The translations under genes were made by a program, and so were the position numbers. A DNA stretch of 64,000 bases from Mycolicibacterium anyangense (lineage in GTDB: Bacteria > Actinomycetota > Actinomycetes > Mycobacteriales > Mycobacteriaceae). Where the stretch lies: positions 3,720,001 to 3,784,000 of the forward strand of contig NZ_AP022620.1 in NCBI RefSeq assembly GCF_010731855.1, in the 5' to 3' direction. This document shows positions 50,258 through 60,903 of the stretch, in pieces; the first letter of the stretch is position 1; every line of letters starts with the position of its first letter. The notes beneath the pieces are model-generated. The model had not been told where the DNA came from and ran no database searches. It saw only the letters and a list, made by a program, of their open reading frames with translations.

Positions 50258-51658
50258 ATGGCTACCGAACCTTCCTTGACACCGCGCTCCCTCACCGGGT
50301 TCGGCCGGACCGCGCCCACTGTTGCGCAGGTTCTGTCGACACCCGACGTCGAGGTCATCGCCGCAGCTGTCCGACAGGTGGCCGACGCCGATTCCTCCAG
50401 CCCAGCCCACCTGCGGCGGGGCATCCTGGCACGAGGTCTCGGGCGGTCCTACGGCGACCAGGCCTGCAACGGTGGCGGCATCGTCGTCGACATGACGCGG
50501 CTCAACCGCATTCACTCGCTCTCTTCCGAGACAGCTATCGCCGACGTCGACGCCGGAGTGAGCCTGGACCAGCTGATGAAGGCCGCGCTGCCGTTCGGCC
50601 TGTGGGTCCCAGTGCTCCCGGGTACCCGGCAAGTCACTGTCGGCGGAGCTATCGGTTCCGATATTCACGGTAAGAACCACCACAGCGCCGGCAGCTTCGG
50701 CAACCACGTATTGTCGCTGGACCTCCTGATGGCCGACGGCGATGTACGAACGCTGACCCCGGACGGCGAGAACGCCGACCTCTTCTGGGCGACCGTGGGT
50801 GGCAACGGCCTCACCGGCATTGTCGTTCGTGCCAGGATCGCGATGACGCGAACCGAGACCGCATACTTCATCGCCGATGGCGTGAGCACCGCGAATCTGG
50901 ATGAGACCATCGCCGTGCACCTGGACGGCAGCGACGACAAGTACACCTACTCCAGCGCCTGGTTCGACCTGATCAGTCCCCCACCGAAATTGGGTCGCGC
51001 AGCGGTGAGCCGGGGAAGCTTGGCCCGGGTCGACCAACTGCCCAAGAAGCTCGCGAAGAACCCGTTGAAGTTCGACGCGCCGCAACTGTTGACTGTGCCC
51101 GACATCTTCCCGATCAGCGCGATGAACAAGCTGTCATTCAGCGCGATCGGCGAGGTCTACTACCGGCTGGGCGGCACTTATCAGGGCAAGATCATGAACT
51201 TGTCGCAGTTCTACCACATGCTTGACCTGGTCAGCGGCTGGAACAACGCCTATGGGCCAGCGGGTTTCGCGCAACATCAGTTCCTCGTGCCCCCAGACGC
51301 CCTCGATGAGTTCAAGAACATCATCCGGTGGATCCAGACCAGCGGCCACTACTCGGCACTCAACGTCTTCAAACTGTTCGGGCCCGGCAACAGGGCGCCC
51401 CTGAGCTTTCCGATGGCGGGCTGGAACGTGGCGATGGACTTCCCGATGAAAGCCGGGGTCAACGAGTTCCTCAACGAACTTGACCGCCTTGCAATGGAAT
51501 TCGGCGGCCGAGTTTATACGGCCAAGGACTCGCGCGTCAGCGCGGAGAACTTCCACAAGATGTATCCGCGTATTGATGAGTGGATTGCAGTGCGCCGCAA
51601 GGCCGATCCAAATGGCGTGTTCGCCTCCGACATGGCCCGACGTCTAGAACTTCTGTAG
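50258..51658 (+). CDS. dprE1: Decaprenylphosphoryl-beta-D-ribose 2'-oxidase DprE1
   Basis: A 466-residue FAD enzyme that oxidises decaprenyl-phospho-ribose to the 2'-keto form. [18 protein letters not shown] and [19 protein letters not shown] form the FAD domain, and K423 in AKDSR corresponds to the essential Lys418 of M. tuberculosis. The stretch GWNVAMDFP has Ala392 at the place of Cys387, the residue covalently trapped by benzothiazinones. The offset of 5 residues fits both positions. It is followed by dprE2 after 18 bp. Confidence 0.96.
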   Translation: MATEPSLTPRSLTGFGRTAPTVAQVLSTPDVEVIAAAVRQVADADSSSPAHLRRGILARGLGRSYGDQACNGGGIVVDMTRLNRIHSLSSETAIADVDAGVSLDQLMKAALPFGLWVPVLPGTRQVTVGGAIGSDIHGKNHHSAGSFGNHVLSLDLLMADGDVRTLTPDGENADLFWATVGGNGLTGIVVRARIAMTRTETAYFIADGVSTANLDETIAVHLDGSDDKYTYSSAWFDLISPPPKLGRAAVSRGSLARVDQLPKKLAKNPLKFDAPQLLTVPDIFPISAMNKLSFSAIGEVYYRLGGTYQGKIMNLSQFYHMLDLVSGWNNAYGPAGFAQHQFLVPPDALDEFKNIIRWIQTSGHYSALNVFKLFGPGNRAPLSFPMAGWNVAMDFPMKAGVNEFLNELDRLAMEFGGRVYTAKDSRVSAENFHKMYPRIDEWIAVRRKADPNGVFASDMARRLELL

Positions 51659-51676
51659 AAAGGCACCGCGCCAAAA

Positions 51677-52456
51677 ATGATCGACGCCACCGGCAACCCG
51701 CAAACCATCCTGCTGCTGGGCGGTACCTCCGAGATCGGCCTGGCCATCTGCGAGCGTTACCTGCGCAACGCGAAAGCCCGTATCATCCTGGCCGATCTGC
51801 CGAACGCGCCCAAGCGGGAGGCGGCGATCGCCCAACTCGAGGCGGCCGGCGCCAAATCCGTCGAGTACCTCGACTTCGATGCGCTGGACACCAAGAGCCA
51901 TCCGGATGTCATCGAAAAGGCTTGGGCGGCAGGAGATGTCGACGTCGCGATTGTCGCTTTCGGCATCCTCGGGGACGCCGAGGAGCTGTGGCAGAACCAG
52001 TCCAAGGCCGTACTGAGCGCCCAGATCAACTACACCGCAGCGGTATCGGTCGGGGTGCTGATCGGCCAGAAGATGAAGGCCCAGGGCTTCGGCCAGATCA
52101 TCGCCATGAGCTCGGTCGCCGGTGAGCGGGTGCGCCGGTCCAACTTCGTCTACGGCTCCACCAAGGCTGGCCTGGACGGTTTCTACCTCGGTCTCGGAGA
52201 AGCGCTGCAGGAGTTCGGTGTTCACGTCCTGGTGATCCGGCCCGGCCAGGTCCGCACCACCACCACGCTCGAACACTGGAAGGCCACCGGTGCCAAAGAG
52301 GCGCCGTTCACGGTGGACGCCGAAGACGTCGCCGAACTGGCGGTGACGTCGGCCGCCAAGGGCAAGTCGCTGGTGTGGGCCCCCGGCCAGGTGCGGGTGC
52401 TGATGTCGGTGCTGCGGCACATCCCGCGCCCGATCTTCCGCAAGCTGCCGCTCTGA
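51677..52456 (+). CDS. dprE2: Decaprenylphospho-2-keto-ribose reductase DprE2
   Basis: A 259-residue SDR with [12 protein letters not shown] for the cofactor, [11 protein letters not shown] with the catalytic Ser, and YGSTKAGLD with the Tyr/Lys pair. It reduces the DprE1 product with NADH to give decaprenyl-phospho-arabinose, the only arabinose donor for arabinan synthesis. The spacing to dprE1 (18 bp) and aftA (2 bp) shows a single operon. Confidence 0.95.
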   Translation: MIDATGNPQTILLLGGTSEIGLAICERYLRNAKARIILADLPNAPKREAAIAQLEAAGAKSVEYLDFDALDTKSHPDVIEKAWAAGDVDVAIVAFGILGDAEELWQNQSKAVLSAQINYTAAVSVGVLIGQKMKAQGFGQIIAMSSVAGERVRRSNFVYGSTKAGLDGFYLGLGEALQEFGVHVLVIRPGQVRTTTTLEHWKATGAKEAPFTVDAEDVAELAVTSAAKGKSLVWAPGQVRVLMSVLRHIPRPIFRKLPL

Positions 52457-52458
52457 AC

Positions 52459-54300
52459 ATGCGCAAAGCCCTGGCCACCGTCGGCCATCTGGCTCTGGCA
52501 GCTGCCATCGCGGTGGTGGTCTCGGCGGTCGCGCTGTATGCGATATCCACCGTCGAGTGGCCCGCCTTCCCCTCGTCCAACCAGCTACACGCCCTGACCA
52601 CCGTCGGACAGGTCGGCGCTCTGGTCCTGCTGCTGGCTACCGGCGTCGTCTGGCGCCGCGGATATGCCTGGCTGGCGCGTATCGCGGCCGCGGTGATCCT
52701 CGCGGCGTTCACCGTCGTGACCCTCGGCATGCCACTGGGCGCCACCAAGCTCTATCTGTTCGGGATCTCGGTGGACCAGCAGTTCCGCACCGAGTACCTC
52801 ACCCGGCTCACCGAAAGCCCCGCGCTGCACGACATGACCTACTCGGGGCTGCCGCCGTTCTACCCGCCGGGGTGGTTCTGGCTGGGCGGGCGGGCCGCGG
52901 CGCTCACCGGCACCCCGGCCTGGGAGATGTTCAAACCCTGGGCCATCACCTCGATCGCGGTGGCCGTGGTGCTGGCAATGGTGCTGTGGTCGAGCCTGAT
53001 CCGGTTCGAGTACGCCCTGGTCGTGACGACCGCCACCGCGGCGGTGACGCTCGCCTACAGCTCACCGGAGCCGTATGCCGCGATGATCACCGTGCTGATC
53101 CCGCCGGTGCTGGTGCTGGCGTGGTCGGGGCTCAGGGGCAAGACCAGAGGGGGCGGGTGGGCGGCCGTCATCGGCGTCGGCGTCTTCCTCGGCGTCGCCG
53201 CCACCTTCTACACCCTGCTGCTGGGCTACACAGCGTTCACTGTCGTGGTCATGGCCCTGGTCGTGGCAGTCGCCCGCCGGAGCGTCGAACCGCTGCTGCG
53301 GCTGGCCGTGGCCGGTGCGATCGCCGGCGCCATCGCAATGCTCACTTGGCTGCCGTTCCTGCTGCGGGCAGCCAAGGGCCCGATGAGCGACACCGGCAGC
53401 GCCCAGCACTACCTGCCCGCCGACGGCGCGGTCCTGACCTTCCCGATGCTGCAGTTCTCGCTGTTGGGCGCGCTGTGCATGCTGGGCACGCTATGGCTGG
53501 TCTGGCGCGCACGATCGTCGACAAGGGCCGCCGCTCTGGGCATCGGGGTGCTGTCGCTGTATGCCTGGTCGCTGTTGTCGATGCTGACCACGCTGGTCGG
53601 GACGACGCTGCTGTCGTTCCGGCTGCAGCCCACCCTGACCGTGCTGCTCTCGGCGGCCGGTGCATTCGGCTTCATCGAGGTCGCCCTCGCGCTGGCCGCC
53701 CGCACCAGCCGCAAGACTATTCCGGTGGCCGCGGCGATCGGGCTGATCGGCGCCATCGGCTTCAGCCAGGACATCCCCGACGTACTGCGCCCCGACCTGG
53801 CCGTCGCCTACACCGACACCGACGGCAACGGCCAGCGCGGCGACCGCCGCCCACCCGGCGCCGAGAAGTACTACCCCCAGGTCGACGAGGCGATCCAACA
53901 GGTCACCGGCCGCCCACGCGAACAGACCGTGGTGCTCACGGCCGACTACAGCTTCCTGTCCTACTACCCGTACTACGGGTTCCAGGGCCTGACCTCGCAC
54001 TACGCCAACCCTCTCGCCGAGTTCGACAAACGCGCGGCCGCCATCGAATCGTGGGCGAAGTTCAAGAGCCCCGACCAGCTGGCCAAAGCTCTCGACGCGC
54101 TGCCGTGGACACCGCCGACGGTGTTCCTGATGCGTCGCGGCGCGAACGACACCTACACCCTGCGACTGGCTCAGGACGTCTACCCCAACCAGCCCAATGT
54201 CCGCCGCTACACCGTCGAATTCGGTGCCGATCTGTTCACCGGCCCGCAGTTCACCGTCAAGGACATCGGACCGTTCATCCTGGCCATCAGGAATCCGTAG
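52459..54300 (+). CDS. aftA: Galactan 5-O-arabinofuranosyltransferase AftA
   Basis: A 613-residue GT-C membrane enzyme with about eleven helices and a soluble C-terminal part from about 455. [21 protein letters not shown] is the first extracytoplasmic loop with the catalytic acidic residue, and [12 protein letters not shown] follows. The tail has [16 protein letters not shown]. AftA adds the first arabinofuranose to galactan. It starts 2 bp after dprE2. Confidence 0.95.
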   Translation: MRKALATVGHLALAAAIAVVVSAVALYAISTVEWPAFPSSNQLHALTTVGQVGALVLLLATGVVWRRGYAWLARIAAAVILAAFTVVTLGMPLGATKLYLFGISVDQQFRTEYLTRLTESPALHDMTYSGLPPFYPPGWFWLGGRAAALTGTPAWEMFKPWAITSIAVAVVLAMVLWSSLIRFEYALVVTTATAAVTLAYSSPEPYAAMITVLIPPVLVLAWSGLRGKTRGGGWAAVIGVGVFLGVAATFYTLLLGYTAFTVVVMALVVAVARRSVEPLLRLAVAGAIAGAIAMLTWLPFLLRAAKGPMSDTGSAQHYLPADGAVLTFPMLQFSLLGALCMLGTLWLVWRARSSTRAAALGIGVLSLYAWSLLSMLTTLVGTTLLSFRLQPTLTVLLSAAGAFGFIEVALALAARTSRKTIPVAAAIGLIGAIGFSQDIPDVLRPDLAVAYTDTDGNGQRGDRRPPGAEKYYPQVDEAIQQVTGRPREQTVVLTADYSFLSYYPYYGFQGLTSHYANPLAEFDKRAAAIESWAKFKSPDQLAKALDALPWTPPTVFLMRRGANDTYTLRLAQDVYPNQPNVRRYTVEFGADLFTGPQFTVKDIGPFILAIRNP

Positions 54301-54302
54301 CG

Positions 54303-57300
54303 ATGGGTGCGCCGGACCGGCAATTACCATCTAGCTCCGTGGAACAGACGCGGGCGAAGTATCGAACCGCGCGCCTCGTTGCCGTCATCGCCGGACTGCT
54401 GGGCGCCCTGCTGGCGATCCTCACCCCGTTGTTGCCGGTCAAGCAGACCACCGCTGCGCTCAACTGGCCGCAGAACGGCGTCCTGGACAGCGTCACCGCA
54501 CCGCTGATCAGCTATGTCGCTACCGACCTGAACATCGAGGTGCCCTGCCAGGCAGCGGCCGGCCTGCAGGGTCCGGGCCGGACCGTGCTGTTGTCCACCG
54601 TGCCCAAGCAGGCCCCCAAGGCCGTCGACCGCGGGCTGCTGATCCAGCGCGCCAACGACAGCCTGGTGGTCGTCGTGCGCAACACCCCGGTGTTGGTGGC
54701 ACCGTTGTCCCAGGTGCTCAGCCCGGCCTGCCAGAAGCTGACCTTCACCGCCCACGCCGACAAGGTGACCGCAGAGTTCGTCGGCCTCACGAAGGCCGCC
54801 GACAGCGACGACCCGGGCGCGCCACTCAAGGGTGAGCGCGGCGGCTACGACTTCCGGCCGCAGATCGTCGGCGTCTTCACCGACCTGTCCGGCGCCGCCC
54901 CGCCGGGTCTGCGCCTCTCGGCCACCATCGACACCCGCTACAGCAGCGCCCCGACCGCACTGAAGATGGCGGCGATGATCCTCGGTCTGCTGTTGACCGT
55001 CGTCGCGCTGGTTGCGCTGCACATCCTGGACACCGCCGACGGGATGCGGCACCGGAGGTTCCTACCCCCGCGATGGTGGTCGGTACGCCCGCTGGACGGC
55101 CTGGTCATCGCGGTCCTGGTGTGGTGGCACTTCGTCGGCGCCAACACCTCCGACGACGGCTACATCCTGACCATGGCCCGGGTCTCCGAGCACGCCGGGT
55201 ACATGGCCAACTACTACCGCTGGTTCGGCACCCCCGAGGCACCGTTCGGCTGGTACTACGACCTGCTTGCGCTATGGGCGCACGTGTCGACGGCCAGCGT
55301 CTGGATGCGGCTGCCGACCCTGGTGATGGCGCTGGCGTGCTGGTGGATCATCAGCCGCGAAGTGATCCCCCGACTGGGCCACGCCGTCAAGACCACCCGG
55401 GCGGCGTCGTGGACCGCGGCCGGCCTGTTCCTGGCGTTCTGGCTGCCGCTGAACAACGGCCTGCGCCCCGAGCCGATCATCGCGATCGGCATCCTGCTGA
55501 CCTGGATCTGTGTCGAGCGCGGGGTCGCCACCAGCCGTCTGCTTCCGGTCGCCTTCGCCTGCATCGTCGGCGCGCTGACCCTGTTCTCCGGACCGACGGG
55601 CATCGCCTCGATCGGCGCGCTGCTGGTGGCCATCGGCCCGCTCCGCACGATCCTGCACCGCCGCTCCCGGCAGTTTGGGCTACTACCGCTGCTCGCGCCC
55701 ATCCTGGCTGCCGCGACGGTGACGATCATCCTCATCTTCCGCGACCAGACCCTGGTCGGCGAGGTGCAGGCCAACATGCTCAAGTCCGCCGTCGGCCCGA
55801 GCCTGAGCTGGTTCGACGAGCACATCCGCTACGAGCGGCTGTTCATGGCCAGCCCGGACGGGTCGGTCGCGCGCCGGTTCGCCGTCCTGGCACTGCTGGT
55901 CGCCCTGGCGGTGTCGGTGGCGATGATGCTGCGCCGCGGCCACATCCCGGGCACCGCCGCCGGACCCAGCCGGCGGATCATCGGGATCACGATCATCTCG
56001 TTCCTGGCGATGATGTTCACCCCGACCAAGTGGACCCATCATTTCGGCGTGTTCGCCGGGCTGGCCGGTTCGCTGGGCGCGCTGGCCGCCGTCGCGGTGA
56101 CCGCGCACGTGCTGCGCTCCAGACGTAACCGCGCGGTGTTCGCCGCAGCAGTGCTGTTCGTGGCGGCGCTGTCGTTCGCCAGCGTCAACGGCTGGTGGTA
56201 CGTCTCCAACTTCGGGGTGCCGTGGTCGAATCAGTTCCCCGAGTGGCACTTCGGCTTCACCACCATGCTGCTCGGCCTGAGCGTGCTGGCCCTGCTGTTG
56301 GCGGCCTGGTTCCACTTCTCTGGACGGGACAACCGGGAGCCTGGCCCGCGGCGCTGGTGGTCGGGCATCGTCGGCTCGCCGCTGGCGATCGTGGCCTGGC
56401 TGCTGGTGATCTTCGAGGTGCTGTCCCTGACCCTCGGGATGACCGAGCAGTGGCCGGCATGGTCGGTGGGACGCTCGAACCTGCAGGCACTCACCGGCAA
56501 GACGTGCGGGCTGGCCGACGACGTGCTGGTCGAACTCGACCCGAACGCCGGCATGCTCACGCCGATCGGCGTCCCCGTGGGCGACGGCCTGGGTGCCACG
56601 ACTGAGGGCTTCACCCCCGGCGGGGTGCCCGCCGACGTGTCGGCCGACCCGGTGATGGAACCGCCGGGCGGTGGCAGCCTCGGTGACACCGACGGTGTCG
56701 TCACCAGCAGCGAGGCCGGCACCGAGGGCGGCATCACCGCCGCCGGCGGGGTCAACGGCTCGCGGGCCCGGCTGCCCTACGGCCTGGACCCCACCCGTAC
56801 CCCGGTGCTGGGCAGCTGGCGGGCAGGCGTCCAACAGCCGGCCAAGCTGCGCTCGGCGTGGTACCGGCTGCCGGACGGCTGGCAGTCGTCACCGCTGCTG
56901 GTGGTCTCGGCGGCGGGCCGCTTCGACCAGGACGAGGTCCAGGTGCAATGGGCCACCGACGCCGGCGCGGCCGCCAACAAGCCCGGCGGTGCCCTCGGTT
57001 TCGCCGATATCGGTGCCGCACCGGCCTGGCGCAACCTGCGCGCCCCGCTGGCCGCCATCCCGCGCAACGCCACCCAGATCCGGATCATCGCCTCCGACGA
57101 CGACCTCGCACCACAGCATTGGATCGCGGTGACCCCGCCCCGCATCCCCAAGCTGCGCACGCTGCAGGAGGTCGTCGGCTCGCAGGATCCGGTGCTGCTG
57201 GACTGGCTGGTCGGTCTGGCTTTCCCCTGCCAGCGGCCGTTCGGCCACCAGAACGGGGTGATCGAGCCGCCCAAGTGGCGGATCCTGCCCGACCGCTTCG

Positions 57301-57536
57301 GCGCCGAGGCCAATTCGCCGGTGATGGACAACATCGGCGGCGGCCCGCTCGGCATCAGCGAACTGCTCTACCGCGCAGTGACGGTGCCCACGTATCTCAA
57401 GGACGACTGGTTCCGCGACTGGGGCGCCCTGCAGCGGCTCAACCCGTTCTATCCCGCCGCCCAGCCGGCGCGATTGGACCTGGGTACCGCCACCCGCAGC
57501 GGGTGGTGGAGCCCGGCGCCGCTGCGCCCGACATAG
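54303..57536 (+). CDS. embC: Arabinosyltransferase EmbC
   Basis: A 1077-residue GT-C enzyme with about fifteen helices and a large C-terminal carbohydrate-binding region. [17 protein letters not shown] starts the first extracytoplasmic domain. [20 protein letters not shown] carries the catalytic Asp pair, and [12 protein letters not shown] is the conserved proline-motif loop. [16 protein letters not shown] and [13 protein letters not shown] lie near the C-terminus. EmbC makes the arabinan of lipoarabinomannan. The ATG at 54303, 2 bp after aftA, was chosen; a GTG at 54339 is possible. Confidence 0.95.
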   Translation: MGAPDRQLPSSSVEQTRAKYRTARLVAVIAGLLGALLAILTPLLPVKQTTAALNWPQNGVLDSVTAPLISYVATDLNIEVPCQAAAGLQGPGRTVLLSTVPKQAPKAVDRGLLIQRANDSLVVVVRNTPVLVAPLSQVLSPACQKLTFTAHADKVTAEFVGLTKAADSDDPGAPLKGERGGYDFRPQIVGVFTDLSGAAPPGLRLSATIDTRYSSAPTALKMAAMILGLLLTVVALVALHILDTADGMRHRRFLPPRWWSVRPLDGLVIAVLVWWHFVGANTSDDGYILTMARVSEHAGYMANYYRWFGTPEAPFGWYYDLLALWAHVSTASVWMRLPTLVMALACWWIISREVIPRLGHAVKTTRAASWTAAGLFLAFWLPLNNGLRPEPIIAIGILLTWICVERGVATSRLLPVAFACIVGALTLFSGPTGIASIGALLVAIGPLRTILHRRSRQFGLLPLLAPILAAATVTIILIFRDQTLVGEVQANMLKSAVGPSLSWFDEHIRYERLFMASPDGSVARRFAVLALLVALAVSVAMMLRRGHIPGTAAGPSRRIIGITIISFLAMMFTPTKWTHHFGVFAGLAGSLGALAAVAVTAHVLRSRRNRAVFAAAVLFVAALSFASVNGWWYVSNFGVPWSNQFPEWHFGFTTMLLGLSVLALLLAAWFHFSGRDNREPGPRRWWSGIVGSPLAIVAWLLVIFEVLSLTLGMTEQWPAWSVGRSNLQALTGKTCGLADDVLVELDPNAGMLTPIGVPVGDGLGATTEGFTPGGVPADVSADPVMEPPGGGSLGDTDGVVTSSEAGTEGGITAAGGVNGSRARLPYGLDPTRTPVLGSWRAGVQQPAKLRSAWYRLPDGWQSSPLLVVSAAGRFDQDEVQVQWATDAGAAANKPGGALGFADIGAAPAWRNLRAPLAAIPRNATQIRIIASDDDLAPQHWIAVTPPRIPKLRTLQEVVGSQDPVLLDWLVGLAFPCQRPFGHQNGVIEPPKWRILPDRFGAEANSPVMDNIGGGPLGISELLYRAVTVPTYLKDDWFRDWGALQRLNPFYPAAQPARLDLGTATRSGWWSPAPLRPT

Positions 57537-57610
57537 TCCGCAAGGCTGCGATCCAGTCTCAAATCGCCAGCACGCCCGCAGGCCTTCGGAGTCTGCCAAG
57601 CTGCGTCGCC

Positions 57611-57616
57611 TACCAT
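57611..57616 (+). promoter_or_regulatory. embA promoter -10 element in the embC-embA spacer
   Basis: TACCAT lies 9-14 nt before the embA GTG (57625), in the 88-bp embC-embA gap. The same place in M. tuberculosis holds the embA promoter, where changes of the C at -12 (here 57613) toward TATCAT raise expression in ethambutol-resistant isolates. This sequence has the unmutated C. Confidence 0.6.
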
Positions 57617-57624
57617 CGAGCCTC

Positions 57625-60600
57625 GTGCCCAGCGACAGTTCCGACTCCGCCCGGATCGCGAAGCTCGTCGCCGTCGTCGCCGGCGTTCTCGGGATTCTGC
57701 TGTGCGGCCTGACCCCACTGCTGCCCGTCACCCAGACCACCGCGGCCATCCAGTGGCCGCAGGCGCCCGCAGCCGACGGCAACGTCAGCGACATCACCGC
57801 ACCACTGGTTTCCGGGGCGCCGCAGTCGATCGATGTCTCGATCCCGTGCCAGGCGATCGCGTCGCTTCCCGCCCAGGGCGGCCTGGTGTTCTCCACCATC
57901 CCCCCGGCCGGTATCGACGCCAGTCGTAACGGTCTGTTCGTGCGGGCCAACGCCGACACCGTCGTCGTCGCCTTCCGCGACACGGTGGCCGCCGTGGCGC
58001 CGCGTACCGCCATCGCCACCCCGGCGTGCCGCAGCCTGCACCTGTGGGGCGGCCCGGTCGGGGCAGGAGCGGACTTCGTCGGGATTCCTGGTGCGACGGG
58101 CACCCTGTCGCCGGAGAAGAAGCCGCAGATCGCCGGGATCTTCACCGACCTGAAGGTGCCGCCGCAGCCGGGACTGTCAGCCCGCATCGACATCGACACC
58201 CGGTTCATCACCGAACCGACGTCGCTCAAGCTCGCGGTGATGACGCTGGGCATCCTGTGCGTGGTGGCGTCCCTCGCCGCGCTGTGGGTGCTCGACGCCC
58301 GCTCGGGGCGCAAGGTCGCCGGTGCGTGGCGGCGGTTCTGGCGGGTCGGCTGGGCGACCTGGCTGGCCGACATCGCCGTGCTCGGCACCCTGCTGCTCTG
58401 GCATGTCATCGGCGCCATCTCCTCGGATGACGGCTACAACCTGACCATCGCCCGGGTGTCCGGCGACGCCGGCTACACCGCCAACTACTACCGCTTCTTC
58501 GGAACCACCGAAGCACCGTTCGACTGGTACCAATCGGTGCTCGCGCACCTGGCTTCGGTGAGCACCGCCGGTATCTGGATGCGGCTGCCCGCCACGCTGG
58601 CCGGCCTGGGCACCTGGCTGATCCTGAGCCGCTGGGTGCTGCCGCGGCTGGGCCGGCGGCTGTCTCTGGACCGGGTCGCGGTGTGGACGGCCGGCGCGGT
58701 ATTCCTGGCCGCCTGGCTGCCGTTCAACAACGGCCTCCGTCCCGAGCCGCTGATCGCCTTCGGCACGCTGGCGGCTTGGGCGCTGGTGGAGAACGCGATC
58801 GCCACCCGCCGGCTGGTTCCGGCGGCGATCGCCGTCCTGGTGGCCGTGTTCAGCGTGACGCTGGCGCCGCAGGGTCTGATCGCCCTCGCGCCGCTGCTGG
58901 TGGGTTCCCGCGCGGTGTTCGGGGTGATCGGCACCCGCCGCCGGACCGACGGTGTGCTGGCCCCGGTGGCCGCCTTGGCCGCCTTGGCCGCGGCCCTGTC
59001 GACGATCTTCGTGGTGGTGTTCCGCGACCAGACCCTGGCGACGGTCGCCGAATCGGCCCGCATCAAGTACGTGGTGGGCCCGACGATCGCCTGGTACCAG
59101 GATTTCCTGCGGTACTACTTCCTGACCGTCGAAGACAATGTCGAGAGCTCGCTGACTCGCCGGTTCGCCGTGCTGGTGATGCTGCTCTGCCTGTTCGGCC
59201 TGCTGGCCGTGCTGCTGCGGCGCGGCAGCGTACCGGGTGTGGCCAATGGGCCGGTGTGGCGGCTGGTCGGCAGCACCGCGATCGGCCTGCTGCTGCTGAC
59301 CTTCACCCCGACCAAGTGGGCGGTGCAGTTCGGTGCGTTCGCCGGGTTAGCTGGTGCGCTCGGCGGGGTGGCGGCGTTCGCGTTCGCGCGGGTTGGCTTG
59401 CACAGCCGACGCAATCTCGCCCTGTGGGTCACCGCTCTGCTGTTCGTCCTGGCGTGGGCCACCTCGGGTATCAACGGCTGGTTCTATGTGGGCAACTACG
59501 GGGTGCCCTGGTTCGACCGGCAACCGGTGGTCGCCCACCAGCCGGTGACGAGCATGTTCCTCGGCCTGGCCGTGGTGACCGGCCTGCTGGCCGGCTGGCT
59601 GCACTTCCGGATGGACTACGCCGGGCACACCGAGGTCAAGAACACCCGCCGCAACCGGGTGCTGGCGTCCACCCCGCTGCTGATCGTCGCGATCATCATG
59701 GTGCTGCTCGAGGTCGGCTCCATGACCAAGGCCTTCGTCCAGCGCTACCCGGTGTACACCACCGCCAAGGCCAACGTCTCCGCGCTGAGCTCCGGACTGT
59801 CCAAGAACAGCTGCGCCATGGCCGATGACGTGCTGGTCGAGCCGGACCCCAATGCCGGTATGCTGCAACCGGTTCCGGGCCAGAAGTGGGGCGAGTACGG
59901 GCCGCTGGGCGGAGAGAACCCGGTTGGCTTCACCCCCAACGGGATCAGCGACACCCTTGAGCCCGCAACGCCGTTCGTCGCCAACCCCGGCACGGTGAAC
60001 TCCGACGGCTCCCCCAACAAACCCAACGTCGGTATCGCCTACGCGGCGGGCACCGGCGGCGGTTACGGCCCGGTCGGTGTGAACGGCTCACGCGTGTTCC
60101 TGCCGTTCGGCCTGGATCCGAAGACCACTCCAGTGATGGGCTCCTACAAGGAGAACACCGTGGCCGCCAAGGCCACCTCGGCGTGGTACCAGCTGCCGCC
60201 CCGCACCCCGGACCGTCCGCTGGTGACCATCGCCGCGGCGGGTGCCATCTGGTTCTACGACGAAGAGGGCCAGTTCAACTACGGCCAGTCGCTGAAGTTG
60301 CAGTGGGGTGTGCACCGGCCCGACGGCAGCTTCCAGGCGCTGAACTCCGTGCAGCCCATCGACGTCATCGCCCAAAAGGCTTGGCGCAACCTGCGTTTCC
60401 CCCTGGCGTGGGCGCCGGCGGAGGCCAACGTGGCGCGCATCGTGGCCGATGACCCGAACCTCAGCGATGACCAGTGGTTCGGCTTCACTCCGCCGCGGGT
60501 GCCGGTACTGCAGACCGCACAACAGTTCCTCGGTTCGCAGACCCCGATCCTGATGGACATCGCCACCGCCGCGAACTTCCCATGCCAGCGGCCGTTCTCC

Positions 60601-60903
60601 GAACACCTCGGTGTCGCCGAGCTACCCGAGTACCGGATCCTGCCCAACCTGAAACAGGTTGTGGTGTCGTCGAATATGTGGCAGTCCGCCCGCGCCGGTG
60701 GCCCGTTCCTGTTCATCCAGGCCCTGCTGACCACGGCGACGATCCCGACCTATCTGCGTAACGACTGGTACCGCGACTGGGGTGCCCTGGAGCGCTACAT
60801 CCGCCTGGTGCCCGCCGACCAGGCCCCGAACGCGGTGATCGACCAGGGTTCGGTGAAGGTGTTCGGCTGGAGCCGTAACGGACCGATCAGGGCACTCCCA
60901 TGA
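57625..60903 (+). CDS. embA: Arabinosyltransferase EmbA
   Basis: A 1092-residue GT-C enzyme, the partner of EmbB in arabinogalactan branching. [17 protein letters not shown], the catalytic-loop [30 protein letters not shown] and the C-terminal [14 protein letters not shown] are conserved. The protein starts at a GTG with its own promoter and ends at 60903, where the embB ATG overlaps by 4 bp. Confidence 0.96.
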   Translation: MPSDSSDSARIAKLVAVVAGVLGILLCGLTPLLPVTQTTAAIQWPQAPAADGNVSDITAPLVSGAPQSIDVSIPCQAIASLPAQGGLVFSTIPPAGIDASRNGLFVRANADTVVVAFRDTVAAVAPRTAIATPACRSLHLWGGPVGAGADFVGIPGATGTLSPEKKPQIAGIFTDLKVPPQPGLSARIDIDTRFITEPTSLKLAVMTLGILCVVASLAALWVLDARSGRKVAGAWRRFWRVGWATWLADIAVLGTLLLWHVIGAISSDDGYNLTIARVSGDAGYTANYYRFFGTTEAPFDWYQSVLAHLASVSTAGIWMRLPATLAGLGTWLILSRWVLPRLGRRLSLDRVAVWTAGAVFLAAWLPFNNGLRPEPLIAFGTLAAWALVENAIATRRLVPAAIAVLVAVFSVTLAPQGLIALAPLLVGSRAVFGVIGTRRRTDGVLAPVAALAALAAALSTIFVVVFRDQTLATVAESARIKYVVGPTIAWYQDFLRYYFLTVEDNVESSLTRRFAVLVMLLCLFGLLAVLLRRGSVPGVANGPVWRLVGSTAIGLLLLTFTPTKWAVQFGAFAGLAGALGGVAAFAFARVGLHSRRNLALWVTALLFVLAWATSGINGWFYVGNYGVPWFDRQPVVAHQPVTSMFLGLAVVTGLLAGWLHFRMDYAGHTEVKNTRRNRVLASTPLLIVAIIMVLLEVGSMTKAFVQRYPVYTTAKANVSALSSGLSKNSCAMADDVLVEPDPNAGMLQPVPGQKWGEYGPLGGENPVGFTPNGISDTLEPATPFVANPGTVNSDGSPNKPNVGIAYAAGTGGGYGPVGVNGSRVFLPFGLDPKTTPVMGSYKENTVAAKATSAWYQLPPRTPDRPLVTIAAAGAIWFYDEEGQFNYGQSLKLQWGVHRPDGSFQALNSVQPIDVIAQKAWRNLRFPLAWAPAEANVARIVADDPNLSDDQWFGFTPPRVPVLQTAQQFLGSQTPILMDIATAANFPCQRPFSEHLGVAELPEYRILPNLKQVVVSSNMWQSARAGGPFLFIQALLTTATIPTYLRNDWYRDWGALERYIRLVPADQAPNAVIDQGSVKVFGWSRNGPIRALP

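Noticed and set aside
52557..54302. Extension of the embC frame upstream through aftA (582 codons)
   Set aside because: It overlaps aftA entirely, has Arg/Pro-rich shadow composition, and Emb proteins begin near 54303.
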